Source of the DNA: Candidatus Accumulibacter similis
Lineage (GTDB): Bacteria; Pseudomonadota; Gammaproteobacteria; Burkholderiales; Rhodocyclaceae
NCBI GenBank assembly: GCA_013347225.1
Contig: CP054595.1
Coordinates: 1,054,001-1,118,000 of the forward strand
Length of the DNA stretch: 64,000 bases
Direction of reading: 5' to 3'
Shown: piece after piece, positions 30,963-40,237 of the stretch
Layout: each line of letters begins with the position of its first letter
Position numbering within the stretch: position 1 is the first letter of the stretch
Translations under genes and position numbers: made by a program
Notes under the pieces: generated by a model
What the model saw: the letters and a program-made list of their open reading frames with translations, nothing else
What the model was told of the DNA's origin: nothing
Database searches by the model: none

Positions 30963-31580
30963 CTACTTGCGCTTGCTGCCAATCCGCGGTTCGCTGCCGG
31001 CCAGCAGTCGTTGCAGGTTCTGCCAGTGCTTGCCGATCAACGCCATGGCGATGATGCCGATCACCAGCACCATGCCGTCGTTACCCCAGAGCAGGATGGC
31101 GTAGAGCGGCGCCGCGGCGGCTGCGACGAGTGCCGCCAGCGACGAATAGCGCATGGTGAGGGCGACGAACAGCCAGGTGGCGAGCGTTGCCAGGCCGAGC
31201 CATGGGTTGATCGCCAGCAGGACGCCGGCGGCGGTGGCGACACCCTTGCCGCCCTTGAAGGCGAGGAAGACCGGGTAGAGGTGGCCGAAGAAGACGGCCA
31301 GCGCAACGAGGCCGACCGTCAGCGGTCCCAGACCGTACGGCGGTGCGTAGTGGGCGGCGAGAAAGACCGCCAGCCAGCCCTTCGTCGCGTCACCGATCAG
31401 CGTCAGCAGGGCGGCGCCCTTGTGGCCACTGCGCAGGACGTTGGTCGCGCCGGGGTTCTTCGATCCGTAGCTGCGCGGGTCGGCGAGGCCGAAGACGTGG
31501 CTGGCGATGAGCGCGAAAGGCACCGACCCGAGCAGATAGGCGGCGAGGACGGCGAGCAGGGTGAGCAGTATCGATGACAT
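30963..31580 (-). CDS. plsY: Glycerol-3-phosphate acyltransferase PlsY
   Basis: A 205-residue integral membrane acyltransferase using acyl-phosphate to acylate glycerol-3-phosphate, the first step of phospholipid synthesis. Conserved loops are visible: LLGSVPFALI, DPRSYGSKNPGATNVLRSG (motif 1), GHLYPVFLAFKGGKGVATAAG (motif 2) and the late IGKHWQNLQRL. About five membrane helices. It is divergent from folB, the arrangement typical of proteobacteria (tsaD/plsY/folB). Confidence 0.95.
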   Translation of the reverse strand: MSSILLTLLAVLAAYLLGSVPFALIASHVFGLADPRSYGSKNPGATNVLRSGHKGAALLTLIGDATKGWLAVFLAAHYAPPYGLGPLTVGLVALAVFFGHLYPVFLAFKGGKGVATAAGVLLAINPWLGLATLATWLFVALTMRYSSLAALVAAAAAPLYAILLWGNDGMVLVIGIIAMALIGKHWQNLQRLLAGSEPRIGSKRK

Positions 31581-31625
31581 CGGCTGGGTGATCCCGGGGT
31601 TCCGGCGTACGGCCTGCGCGGAAGG

Positions 31626-31633
31626 CTATAGAA
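31626..31633 (+). promoter_or_regulatory. TATAGAAT -10 region for folB
   Basis: An extended TATAGAAT sits between divergent plsY and folB, about 83 bases upstream of the folB start. It is A/T-rich in otherwise GC-rich sequence. The -35 is weak. Confidence 0.35.
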
Positions 31634-31715
31634 TGCGCGCTCTGTCGCCACCTTTCCGGCAGCGCGGCGTCATCATACACCACGCCGCCGGCACACCCAC
31701 CCGAGCCTTGGCCGC

Positions 31716-32072
31716 ATGGACATCATCTTCATCAACGAACTGCGCGCGACGACGCTGATCGGCATCTACCCGCGCGAGCGAGCCATGCCACAGACGGTCG
31801 AGATCTCGCTGCAGATCGGCACCTCCACGGCCAGCGCCGGCGCCAGCGACGACATCGGCGACACGATCGACTATGCGCGCGTCGTCGACCGCCTGCGCGG
31901 CGAACTCGCAGCCCGCCATTTCAACCTGCTCGAGCGGCTCGCCGAGTATGTGGCGACGCTGCTGCTCGAGGACTTCGGCGCCACCTGGGTGCGCGTCTCG
32001 ATCGCCAAACTGGGCATGATGCGCGGCGTTGCGCGGGTCGGCGTGGTCATCGAGCGCGGCGCTGCCGCCTGA
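31716..32072 (+). CDS. folB: Dihydroneopterin aldolase
   Basis: A 118-residue T-fold enzyme converting 7,8-dihydroneopterin to 6-hydroxymethyl-dihydropterin in folate synthesis. MDIIFINELRATTLIGIYPRE is the family N-terminus; DTIDYARVVDRL and FNLLERLAEYVA carry the catalytic Glu/Tyr region; the C-terminal Lys is in VSIAKLGMMRGV. Length is typical. A 206-base stretch separates it from the symporter operon. Confidence 0.95.
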   Translation: MDIIFINELRATTLIGIYPRERAMPQTVEISLQIGTSTASAGASDDIGDTIDYARVVDRLRGELAARHFNLLERLAEYVATLLLEDFGATWVRVSIAKLGMMRGVARVGVVIERGAAA

Positions 32073-32186
32073 CTTGGAGCCCGCTGCGGGCCGGCCGGCG
32101 GCCCTATTTCATTGCTGTCTGCCGCTGGCTCGTACATTGCCTGAGCAATGCGCTCGACATTATTGATTGTTTTCCTGTCTGTCAGC

Positions 32187-32203
32187 TTGGCGTAAGCCTT
32201 GTC
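32187..32203 (+). promoter_or_regulatory. Sigma-54-like promoter upstream of the symporter pair
   Basis: TTGGCGTAAGCCTTGTC resembles the -24/-12 consensus TGGCAC-N5-TTGC: GG and the final G lie 12 bases apart as required, but the last conserved base is T instead of C. It is 75 bases before the DUF4212 start. No activator site was identified. Confidence 0.3.
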
Positions 32204-32278
32204 GCGTAGAAATGTCCCCGGAAGGCCCTGCTTACGGCAGTGCTTCTTGCAATCCCACAATATTGGAGGAGACAACTC

Positions 32279-32533
32279 ATGGAAGACCGAGGCAAGGCCT
32301 ACTGGTCGGCGACGCTCAAGCTGATCTGGGGCATCCTTATCGTCTGGTTCCTGGTATCGTTCGTCGCAGGAATCCTGCTCGCGCCGCAACTGGACAGTAT
32401 CAAGCTGGGCGGCTATCCGATGGGCTTCTGGTTCGCCCAGCAGGGTTCGATGTACATCTTCATCGCGTTGATCTTCATCTACGCGAAGCTGATGGACAGC
32501 ATCGACCGTCGTTTCGACGTTCACGAACAATAG
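32279..32533 (+). CDS. DUF4212 small subunit of a Na+:solute symporter
   Basis: An 84-residue protein with two membrane helices (about 14-36 and 53-72) and the DUF4212 pattern: WSATLKLIWGILIVWFLVSF, then GYPMGFWFAQQGSMYIFIAL and a C-terminal YAKLMDSIDRRFDV. Such proteins are encoded directly before the large symporter of the VC_2705 subset of the SSS family and are thought to be its small subunit. ATG 32279 has GGAGGAGACAACTC upstream. The large subunit starts 10 bases after its stop. Confidence 0.92.
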   Translation: MEDRGKAYWSATLKLIWGILIVWFLVSFVAGILLAPQLDSIKLGGYPMGFWFAQQGSMYIFIALIFIYAKLMDSIDRRFDVHEQ

Positions 32534-32543
32534 GAGGCGAGTC

Positions 32544-34349
32544 ATGGATCTGCAAACCACCATCTGGCTCGTTGTCGGCGTGACCTTCGCGCTCTACATC
32601 GGCATCGCCCTGTGGGCACGCGCCGGCAGCACCAGTGAGTTCTACGTCGCCGGCGGCGGCGTGCCGCCGGTGATGAACGGCATGGCGACGGCCGCCGACT
32701 GGATGTCGGCGGCTTCGTTCATCTCGATGGCCGGCCTCATCTCGAACATGGGTTATGGCGGCGGCCTCTTCCTGATGGGCTGGACCGGTGGCTACGTCCT
32801 GCTGGCTGTCCTGCTGGCGCCCTACCTGCGCAAGTTCGGCAAGTTCACCGTGCCGCAGTTCATCGGCGACCGCTTCTATTCGAAATCGGCGGCGACGGTG
32901 GCGGTTGTCTGCCTGCTGACCGCGTCGCTGACCTACATCATCGGCCAGATGACCGGTGTCGGCGTCGCCTTTTCGCGTTTCCTCGGCGTCTCGAGCGACA
33001 CCGGCATCTACGTCGGACAGGCGATCGTCTTCGTCTACGCCGTATTCGGTGGCATGAAGGGGATCACCTACACGCAGGTCGCGCAGTACATCGTGCTGAT
33101 CTTCGCCTACATCATCCCGGCGGTGTTCATCTCGGTGCAGCTCACCGGCATGCCGATTCCACAACTCGGTCTCGGTTCGACGATGAGCGGCACCGACGTC
33201 TCGCTGCTCGTGCGTCTCGACCAGGTGGTCACCGAACTCGGCTTCGGCAAGTACACGACGACGACCGCCGGCAGCACGCTGAACATGTTCGTGTATACGG
33301 TGTCGCTGATGATCGGTACCGCCGGCCTGCCGCACGTCATCATGCGCTTCTTCACCGTGCCGACGGTCCATGCTGCGCGCCTTTCCGCCGGTTGGGCGCT
33401 GGTCTTCATCGCGCTGCTGTACACCACGGCGCCTGCCGTGGCGGCGATGGCACGCTACAACCTCAACGCGACGGTGACGCCGGGGATCAAGACCAACGCC
33501 GACCTCTACCTGCCGGAATCGAACCTCAAGGCCGAGGATCGTCCGGACTGGATGAAGCGCTGGGAGAAGACTGGCCTGCTGAAGTGGCAGGACAAGAATG
33601 GCGACGGTCGCATCCAGTATTACGACGACAAGACCAAGAACCCAGAGGCCAAGGCCAAGGCCGAGGCTGCCGGCTGGAAGGGCAACGAGCTGACGGTCAA
33701 CGCCGACATCATCGTCCTGGCCAACCCGGAAATCGCGCTGCTGCCGAACTGGGTGATCGCGCTGGTCGCGGCCGGCGGTCTGGCCGCGGCGCTGTCGACG
33801 GCTGCCGGCCTGCTGATGGCGATTTCGGCGGCGATCTCGCATGATCTCGTGAAAGGCGTCTTCGCGCCGAACATCAGCGAGAAAGGCGAACTGCTCGCCG
33901 GCAAGATCTCGATGGCGGTGGCGATCGTCATCGCCGGCTGGCTTGGACTCAATCCGCCCGGCTTTGCTGCCGGAACGGTGGCGCTGGCCTTCGGTATCGC
34001 CGCGAGTTCGCTCTTCCCGGCGATCATGATGGGCATCTTCTCGAAGAAGATGAACAAGGAAGGCGCGATGTGCGGCATGCTTGCGGGCCTGTTCATCACC
34101 TTGTTCTACGTCTTCGCGCACAAGGGAATCTTCTTCATCAAGGGGACCGAGTACCTCGACCTGATCGGTGGGGCCAACAGCTTCTTCGGCATCACCCCGG
34201 AGGCCTTCGGTGCGGTCGGCGCGCTGGTCAACTTCATCGTCGCCTTCCTGGTCGACAAGGTGACGAAGGAGCCGCCGGAGCACATCCAGCATCTGGTCGA
34301 GAGTGTCCGTGTGCCGCGTGGTGCCAAGGCAGTCGATGGCGCGCACTGA
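32544..34349 (+). CDS. Na+:solute symporter, acetate-permease-like (VC_2705 subset of SSS)
   Basis: A 601-residue inner-membrane carrier with about 13 helices. SSS family marks are the unwound helix region AADWMSAASFISMAGLI, GGYVLLAVLLAPYLRKFGKF and the tenth-helix region ALSTAAGLLMAISAAISHDL. The closest described relatives are ActP-type acetate carriers; DUF4212 association places it in the VC_2705 subset. A hydrophilic insertion at about 318-390 contains DKNGDGRIQYYD, an EF-hand-like calcium loop (33591-33626). In a PHA-cycling organism acetate or another short acid is a plausible substrate, but this is inferred. A strong terminator follows. Confidence 0.9.
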   Translation: MDLQTTIWLVVGVTFALYIGIALWARAGSTSEFYVAGGGVPPVMNGMATAADWMSAASFISMAGLISNMGYGGGLFLMGWTGGYVLLAVLLAPYLRKFGKFTVPQFIGDRFYSKSAATVAVVCLLTASLTYIIGQMTGVGVAFSRFLGVSSDTGIYVGQAIVFVYAVFGGMKGITYTQVAQYIVLIFAYIIPAVFISVQLTGMPIPQLGLGSTMSGTDVSLLVRLDQVVTELGFGKYTTTTAGSTLNMFVYTVSLMIGTAGLPHVIMRFFTVPTVHAARLSAGWALVFIALLYTTAPAVAAMARYNLNATVTPGIKTNADLYLPESNLKAEDRPDWMKRWEKTGLLKWQDKNGDGRIQYYDDKTKNPEAKAKAEAAGWKGNELTVNADIIVLANPEIALLPNWVIALVAAGGLAAALSTAAGLLMAISAAISHDLVKGVFAPNISEKGELLAGKISMAVAIVIAGWLGLNPPGFAAGTVALAFGIAASSLFPAIMMGIFSKKMNKEGAMCGMLAGLFITLFYVFAHKGIFFIKGTEYLDLIGGANSFFGITPEAFGAVGALVNFIVAFLVDKVTKEPPEHIQHLVESVRVPRGAKAVDGAH

Positions 34350-34407
34350 GCCTCGCTGAGTCGTCGTCACCGCTGCCGCCGGCACGCCGGCGACAGCGGC
34401 AGGCCGT

Positions 34408-34435
34408 CCCCGCCGGCACAACCGGCGGGGTTTTT
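34408..34435 (+). terminator. Intrinsic terminator after the symporter operon
   Basis: CCCCGCCGG (34408-34416) pairs perfectly with CCGGCGGGG (34422-34430) around a CACAA loop, followed by TTTTT. This is the clearest Rho-independent terminator in the window. Confidence 0.9.
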
Positions 34436-34488
34436 CATTGTTTGGTATTGTCGATTGGGCAGCAGCAGCCGAACGACCGGAGTGAGCG

Positions 34489-34839
34489 ATGGATCTCAGC
34501 CTCGCCCTGACCTGGATCATGTTTCTCGGCCTCTTTCCGCTGGCGTTCTTCTGGCTGCGGCGGGCATGGCGAATCCTCTTTCGGCGTGACTACTCGGAAG
34601 TGGCGCTGAAGCGTGGCGAACCGCCACCGAACGCGGAGCGCTACGCACCCTACACCGCAGCGATCAACCTCGTCGCCGGCGGCGTAGCGGTGAGCGTCAT
34701 CCTGCTGGTGGTGATCAGCGGCATTCCCTATGAGACGTGGACGGCGATCGCCGGCTCGACGATCTGGCTGAAGTTCTTCGGCGACTTCATCGTCAGCCGG
34801 CAGGCGCGCGCCAACTGGGGCAACGCGGACAAGGGGTAG
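34489..34839 (+). CDS. Small membrane protein of unknown function
   Basis: A 116-residue protein with three predicted membrane segments (about 4-24, 55-77 and 80-96) separated by a basic cytoplasmic loop (RRAWRILFRRDYSEVALKRG) and a hydrophilic tail. No family was recognised. GGAGTGAGCG precedes ATG 34489. It sits after the symporter terminator, so it has its own transcript, and its stop codon lies within a short tandem duplication. Codon use matches the neighbours, so it is likely a real gene. Confidence 0.65.
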   Translation: MDLSLALTWIMFLGLFPLAFFWLRRAWRILFRRDYSEVALKRGEPPPNAERYAPYTAAINLVAGGVAVSVILLVVISGIPYETWTAIAGSTIWLKFFGDFIVSRQARANWGNADKG

Positions 34840-34868
34840 GCCGTCCGAGGGGGGTAGGCCGTCCAACG
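34833..34868 (+). repeat. 18-bp tandem duplication at a gene end
   Basis: GGGGTAGGCCGTCCGAGG (34833-34850) is followed directly by GGGGTAGGCCGTCCAACG, 16 of 18 bases identical. It includes the stop codon of the preceding frame. Confidence 0.8.
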
Positions 34869-34985
34869 GGGTCGCTGCCGGGCTTCGCTCGCCAGCGCGA
34901 CGGAGCGAGTCCGTGGCAGGCCGCAGTGGGTGCGCTGGCGCGGCGATCGGCCAGCCAGCCACCGCCGGCAGTGAGCCGCCGCGTG

Positions 34986-37223
34986 TCAGTCTTCCGCCGC
35001 GATCGCCTCGAGAACGCTCGCCCGGCGACCGACGCGCTGCTGGAAGGCCGCCAGCGGCGGCCAGCGGCCGATGTCGATGGCGACCTCGCTGCTCCAGGCG
35101 AGTACGGCAAACAGGTAGGTGTCGGCGACCGTGAAGTGCTCGCCGAGCAGGTATTTCCTGCCTTCGAGGCGGGCGGCGACGTAGCCCAGCCGGCTGGCGA
35201 TGCCTTCCTGCAGGTGGCGCCGGTAGTCCTCGGGCGTGTCGGATCTGAACAGCGGCACAAAGCTCTTGTGCAGTTCGGATGCGATGAACGCCAGCCATTC
35301 CTGCAGGCGGTAGTGTGCGAGCGTGTGGGCGCGTGGGGCGATGCCGCTCTCCGGGACGCGGTCGGCGATGTACTGCAGGATCGCGGCGGTCTCGGTCAGC
35401 CGCTCGCCATCGTCGAGTTCGAGCACCGGAACGCAGCCTTTGGCGTTGATCGCCGTGAAGTCGCTGCCGTCGGCAAGCTGGTGCCGGCGGAGATCGACGC
35501 GGACGAGATCGAAATCGAGTCCAGCCTCGCGCAGCGCGATGTGCGGCGCCAGCGATGAGGTGCCGGGAGCGAAGTAGAGCTTCATCTCGAGGCTGCCCGG
35601 CACGCGCGGCGTCGATTCTTCCGTCTCCTCGATGCCGGGAAGGCGGCTGAGTTCGACGCTGAGGAAGCCGCTGTTGTTGCCATAGGCAAAGGCCGAGTCG
35701 TTGGCGAAGAAGTAGAGGAAACCGGGCTCGCTGATCTCGATCTCGCAGCCATTCGGCGTGGCGATCAGGCTGCTTTCGTCGTCGACGCGGGCGACGCCAC
35801 CGACGGCGCTCTCGATCAACCCGGTCAGCATGTTCTCCGTATCGGCATTGCTGGCTTCGAGGTCGGGCCGCGGATGGATGGCGGCAACGAGTGAGAACCA
35901 CGGCCGCCGTTCCATTCGGCGGCTGCCTTCAGCGAGTTGCCGGAACCACGCTTTCGACTCATAGCCGTCGGCGTCCGCCGACACATCCTTGTCCAGCCAG
36001 GCGCCGCTGGCCTCGATGCGGTAGCGCTCGCCGACGTCGACCTCGACGCCGGAAGCGTTCCACCATTTGTGGGCATAGACCGGGAAGCGTGTCGATCCAT
36101 CTATCGGCAGCTTGCGGAACGGTGGGGCTTCACGTTCGGCCTGCAGTTGCTCCTCCGGCACAGGCTCTTCACCACGATAGAAGGGGGCGCAGATCGGGAT
36201 GTCCTCGAGGGCCTTCGGTCGATAGTCAAGTCGTCCCTGCAGCCGCTGCAGCACGCTCGGATGGATCTCGGCGTCGTCCGGAATCCTGCGCTCCCTCGTC
36301 GGCCGTGTCCGCCAGACCGGGCCGCGGGTCTCGTCGTGCCGATCCTGCAGGCAGTCGGGCGCCAGCGCCGGCAGCAGTTGGCCGGGCAGGAGCCGCAGGC
36401 CGGCGTCGAGCTCGTTGACCTCCTGCACCATCCATTCGAGGGCGATGTCGGCCAGCCCATGGCTGTCGTAGCCACCGCCGACATCGGCATGCGAGCCGGC
36501 AAACCAGACCTGCCTGATCCCCTCGCGCTCGGCCCATAGCGTCGGGACGAAGTCGGCGCGCTGTTCATCGATGGCCAGTGCCTGGCGACCGTATTCGACG
36601 CGCGGACTCAGCTCTCGGTTGCGGAATTTCAGGAAGCGGAGCTCATCGCGGTCAATCAGCCGCAGCCCGTTGAAGAGCGGCACGCCGAGTTCGCCAACGG
36701 TGTCCCAGACGCCGATCATGCGGATCGGTGTTTCGTCGTTGTGCTTCCAGAAGCGGGCGCCACGCTTCTTGCCGCGGTCGTCCTTGTAGATCAGCCAGAT
36801 CCGCTCCGCCTCGTCGGCGGCATCGTCATCGTCGGCCTCGCCGGCGGCGAGCAGACCCGTGTAGGCGATGAACTCGCCGAGACTGCGGGCCGCCCAGGCA
36901 CCGCGCGAGAAGCCGAAGAGCCAGATCTTGTCGCCGCGCTCATACACCTGCGAGATCAGCAGGTAGGCGTCGATCATGCTGTCGTGCAGGCCGATTCCCT
37001 GCGTACCACGCAGGATGCCCTGGGAGCGCCCGCCGCTGCCGACGCTCTCGAGATGGAAGGCGGCGAGTTGCTCGCCGGTCCTGACGAGATGCGACCGGAT
37101 CGGTCCACTCTCCTCGACCTGGCGCTCCTCGCCGGGCAGCATCTGGAACAACCGGTATGCGTTGGTTCGCTCGACGGGGTCGTTCCAGCTTCCGTCCAGG
37201 CAAACGACTATCTGCTTGCTCAT
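34986..37223 (-). CDS. DUF2235 hydrolase / PA-IL-like lectin / beta-class glutathione S-transferase fusion
   Basis: A 745-residue single open frame with three modules. Residues 1 to about 330 are DUF2235, the alpha/beta-hydrolase fold found in T6SS phospholipase effectors: VVCLDGSWND at the start, nucleophile elbow GFSRGAWAARS, and SHADVGGGY. Residues about 380-530 resemble the PA-IL (LecA) galactose lectin: VDVGERYRIEASGAW and NDSAFAYGNNSGFLSVEL, keeping the Asp and Asn-Asn of the calcium/sugar site. Residues 547-745 are a full-length GST beginning MKLYFAPGTSSLAPHIALRE; relative to E. coli GST, Cys10 is Ser, while ELHKSF keeps the active-site His. ATG 37223 follows AAGGAGGACAGGCG. No T6SS gene is nearby. 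A recent gene fusion or a real multidomain protein are both possible. Confidence 0.82.
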   Translation of the reverse strand: MSKQIVVCLDGSWNDPVERTNAYRLFQMLPGEERQVEESGPIRSHLVRTGEQLAAFHLESVGSGGRSQGILRGTQGIGLHDSMIDAYLLISQVYERGDKIWLFGFSRGAWAARSLGEFIAYTGLLAAGEADDDDAADEAERIWLIYKDDRGKKRGARFWKHNDETPIRMIGVWDTVGELGVPLFNGLRLIDRDELRFLKFRNRELSPRVEYGRQALAIDEQRADFVPTLWAEREGIRQVWFAGSHADVGGGYDSHGLADIALEWMVQEVNELDAGLRLLPGQLLPALAPDCLQDRHDETRGPVWRTRPTRERRIPDDAEIHPSVLQRLQGRLDYRPKALEDIPICAPFYRGEEPVPEEQLQAEREAPPFRKLPIDGSTRFPVYAHKWWNASGVEVDVGERYRIEASGAWLDKDVSADADGYESKAWFRQLAEGSRRMERRPWFSLVAAIHPRPDLEASNADTENMLTGLIESAVGGVARVDDESSLIATPNGCEIEISEPGFLYFFANDSAFAYGNNSGFLSVELSRLPGIEETEESTPRVPGSLEMKLYFAPGTSSLAPHIALREAGLDFDLVRVDLRRHQLADGSDFTAINAKGCVPVLELDDGERLTETAAILQYIADRVPESGIAPRAHTLAHYRLQEWLAFIASELHKSFVPLFRSDTPEDYRRHLQEGIASRLGYVAARLEGRKYLLGEHFTVADTYLFAVLAWSSEVAIDIGRWPPLAAFQQRVGRRASVLEAIAAED

Positions 37224-37316
37224 CGCCTGTCCTCCTTGTGTGCGTGTTGCCCACGGCCTGCCGGCGACCGACTCGACGCCAGGCAGCCGTCGGCCGTCAG
37301 CCGCGTGCGACGGAAA

Positions 37317-38967
<1,651 letters not shown>

Positions 38968-38987
<20 letters not shown>

Positions 38988-39357
38988 CGCGGATCCACTC
39001 GATGGCGGTGGTCGACAGCCCGTCGAGCAGGATGCAGTCGAAGCGGCAGTCGCATTCGCCGCCGCTGCGCGTGGCCAGATACTGCTCGGCAGCGAGGACG
39101 ATTCGCCGCTGCTTGGCGCGGGTGATGCTGGCACCGGCTCCGCCGTAGCTGGCGTTGCGGCGCAGCCGCACTTCGACGAAGACCAGTGCCTGCCCATCGC
39201 CGCAGATCAGGTCGACCTCGCCACCACGGCAGCGGAAGTTGCGCTGCAGAACGCTCAGTCCGCGTGCCGCGAGGAAGCGTGCCGCCAGTTCTTCGGCCAC
39301 TTGGCCGGCCTTGGCCGGGTTCCCGGCGGGCCCGGGCGTGTTATCTTTGCCGTTCAC
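38968..39357 (-). CDS. yraN: YraN/UPF0102 family endonuclease-like protein
   Basis: A 129-residue protein of the UPF0102 family with the nuclease-like core of Holliday-junction resolvases: GQVAEELAARFLAARGLSVL, RCRGGEVDLICGDGQALVFV (Glu-Asp metal site, then VFVEVRLR) and RAKQRRIVLAAEQYL. GTG 39357 is preferred as start since the upstream frame runs into divergent rsmI; only 16 bases separate the two starts. It leads the yraN-HIRAN-diaA-dolP operon. Confidence 0.88.
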
Positions 39358-39373
39358 CTGCCAGCCGACCCCG

Positions 39374-40237
39374 ATGACGAACGAATCAGCCGCATTATAT
39401 TTGGTACCGACGCCACTGGGCCATCTCGGCGACATGACGCAGCGCGCGCTCGACGTCCTGCGCCAGGTACCGTGGGTGGCCGCCGAGGACACGCGGCACA
39501 CGGCGCCACTGCTGCGCCACTACGGCTGCAGCGCGCGCCTGCTCGCGGCGCATCAGCACAACGAGGAGGCTGCGGCACAACGGGTCGTCGCGCTGCTCGC
39601 TGCCGGCGAATCGGTGGCGCTCGTGGTCGATGCCGGGACACCCGGCATCTCCGACCCGGGAGCCCGGCTGGTGGCGCGCGTGCGCGCCGCCGGCCAGCGA
39701 ATCGTACCGCTGCCGGGACCCTGCGCCGCGATCGTCGCGCTCTCGGCCGCTGGTCTGAGCGAAGCGCATTTCCTCTTCTACGGCTTCCTGCCGAGCAAAT
39801 CCGGGCAGCGAGCCGAAGCGCTGCGCGAACTCGCCGGGCTGCCGTACGCACTGGTCTTCTACGAAGCGCCGCACCGCATTGTCGAAGCGGTCGCCGCGCT
39901 GCTCGAGGCCTTCGGCCCGCAGCGCACGCTGTTGCTCGCGCGCGAGCTGACGAAGCTGTTCGAGAGCATCCATGCCTGCAGTCTGGGCGAGGCGCAGGAG
40001 TGGCTGCTGGCGGACGCCAATCGCCAGCGCGGCGAGTTCGTGCTGATCGTTTCGGGTGCGCCGGCGGTGGTCGCGAGCGCCGAAGGCGGGCGGGTGCTGC
40101 GACTGCTGCTCGACGACGGGCTGCCGCCGAGCCAGGCGGCACGGCTGGCGCACGCGATCACGGGCGCCGGCAGGAAAGCCCTCTATCAGGAAGCTTTGCG
40201 CTGGCACGAGGCGGCCACTTCCACCAGGCAGTCATAG
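39374..40237 (+). CDS. rsmI: 16S rRNA (cytidine(1402)-2'-O)-methyltransferase
   Basis: A 287-residue tetrapyrrole-methylase-fold enzyme that methylates the ribose of C1402 in 16S rRNA. Recognised by ALYLVPTPLGHLGDMTQRAL, AEDTRHTAPLLRHYG, VVDAGTPGISDPGARLV and FYEAPHRIVEAVAALL. ATG 39374 is the only start compatible with the family N-terminus; the upstream frame is antisense to yraN. Its last 52 bases overlap the 3' end of the convergent molybdopterin oxidoreductase gene. Confidence 0.94.
   Translation: MTNESAALYLVPTPLGHLGDMTQRALDVLRQVPWVAAEDTRHTAPLLRHYGCSARLLAAHQHNEEAAAQRVVALLAAGESVALVVDAGTPGISDPGARLVARVRAAGQRIVPLPGPCAAIVALSAAGLSEAHFLFYGFLPSKSGQRAEALRELAGLPYALVFYEAPHRIVEAVAALLEAFGPQRTLLLARELTKLFESIHACSLGEAQEWLLADANRQRGEFVLIVSGAPAVVASAEGGRVLRLLLDDGLPPSQAARLAHAITGAGRKALYQEALRWHEAATSTRQS

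Noticed and set aside
34986..37223. T6SS effector locus
   Set aside because: No VgrG, PAAR, adaptor or immunity-like gene lies nearby; DUF2235 alone is not enough.
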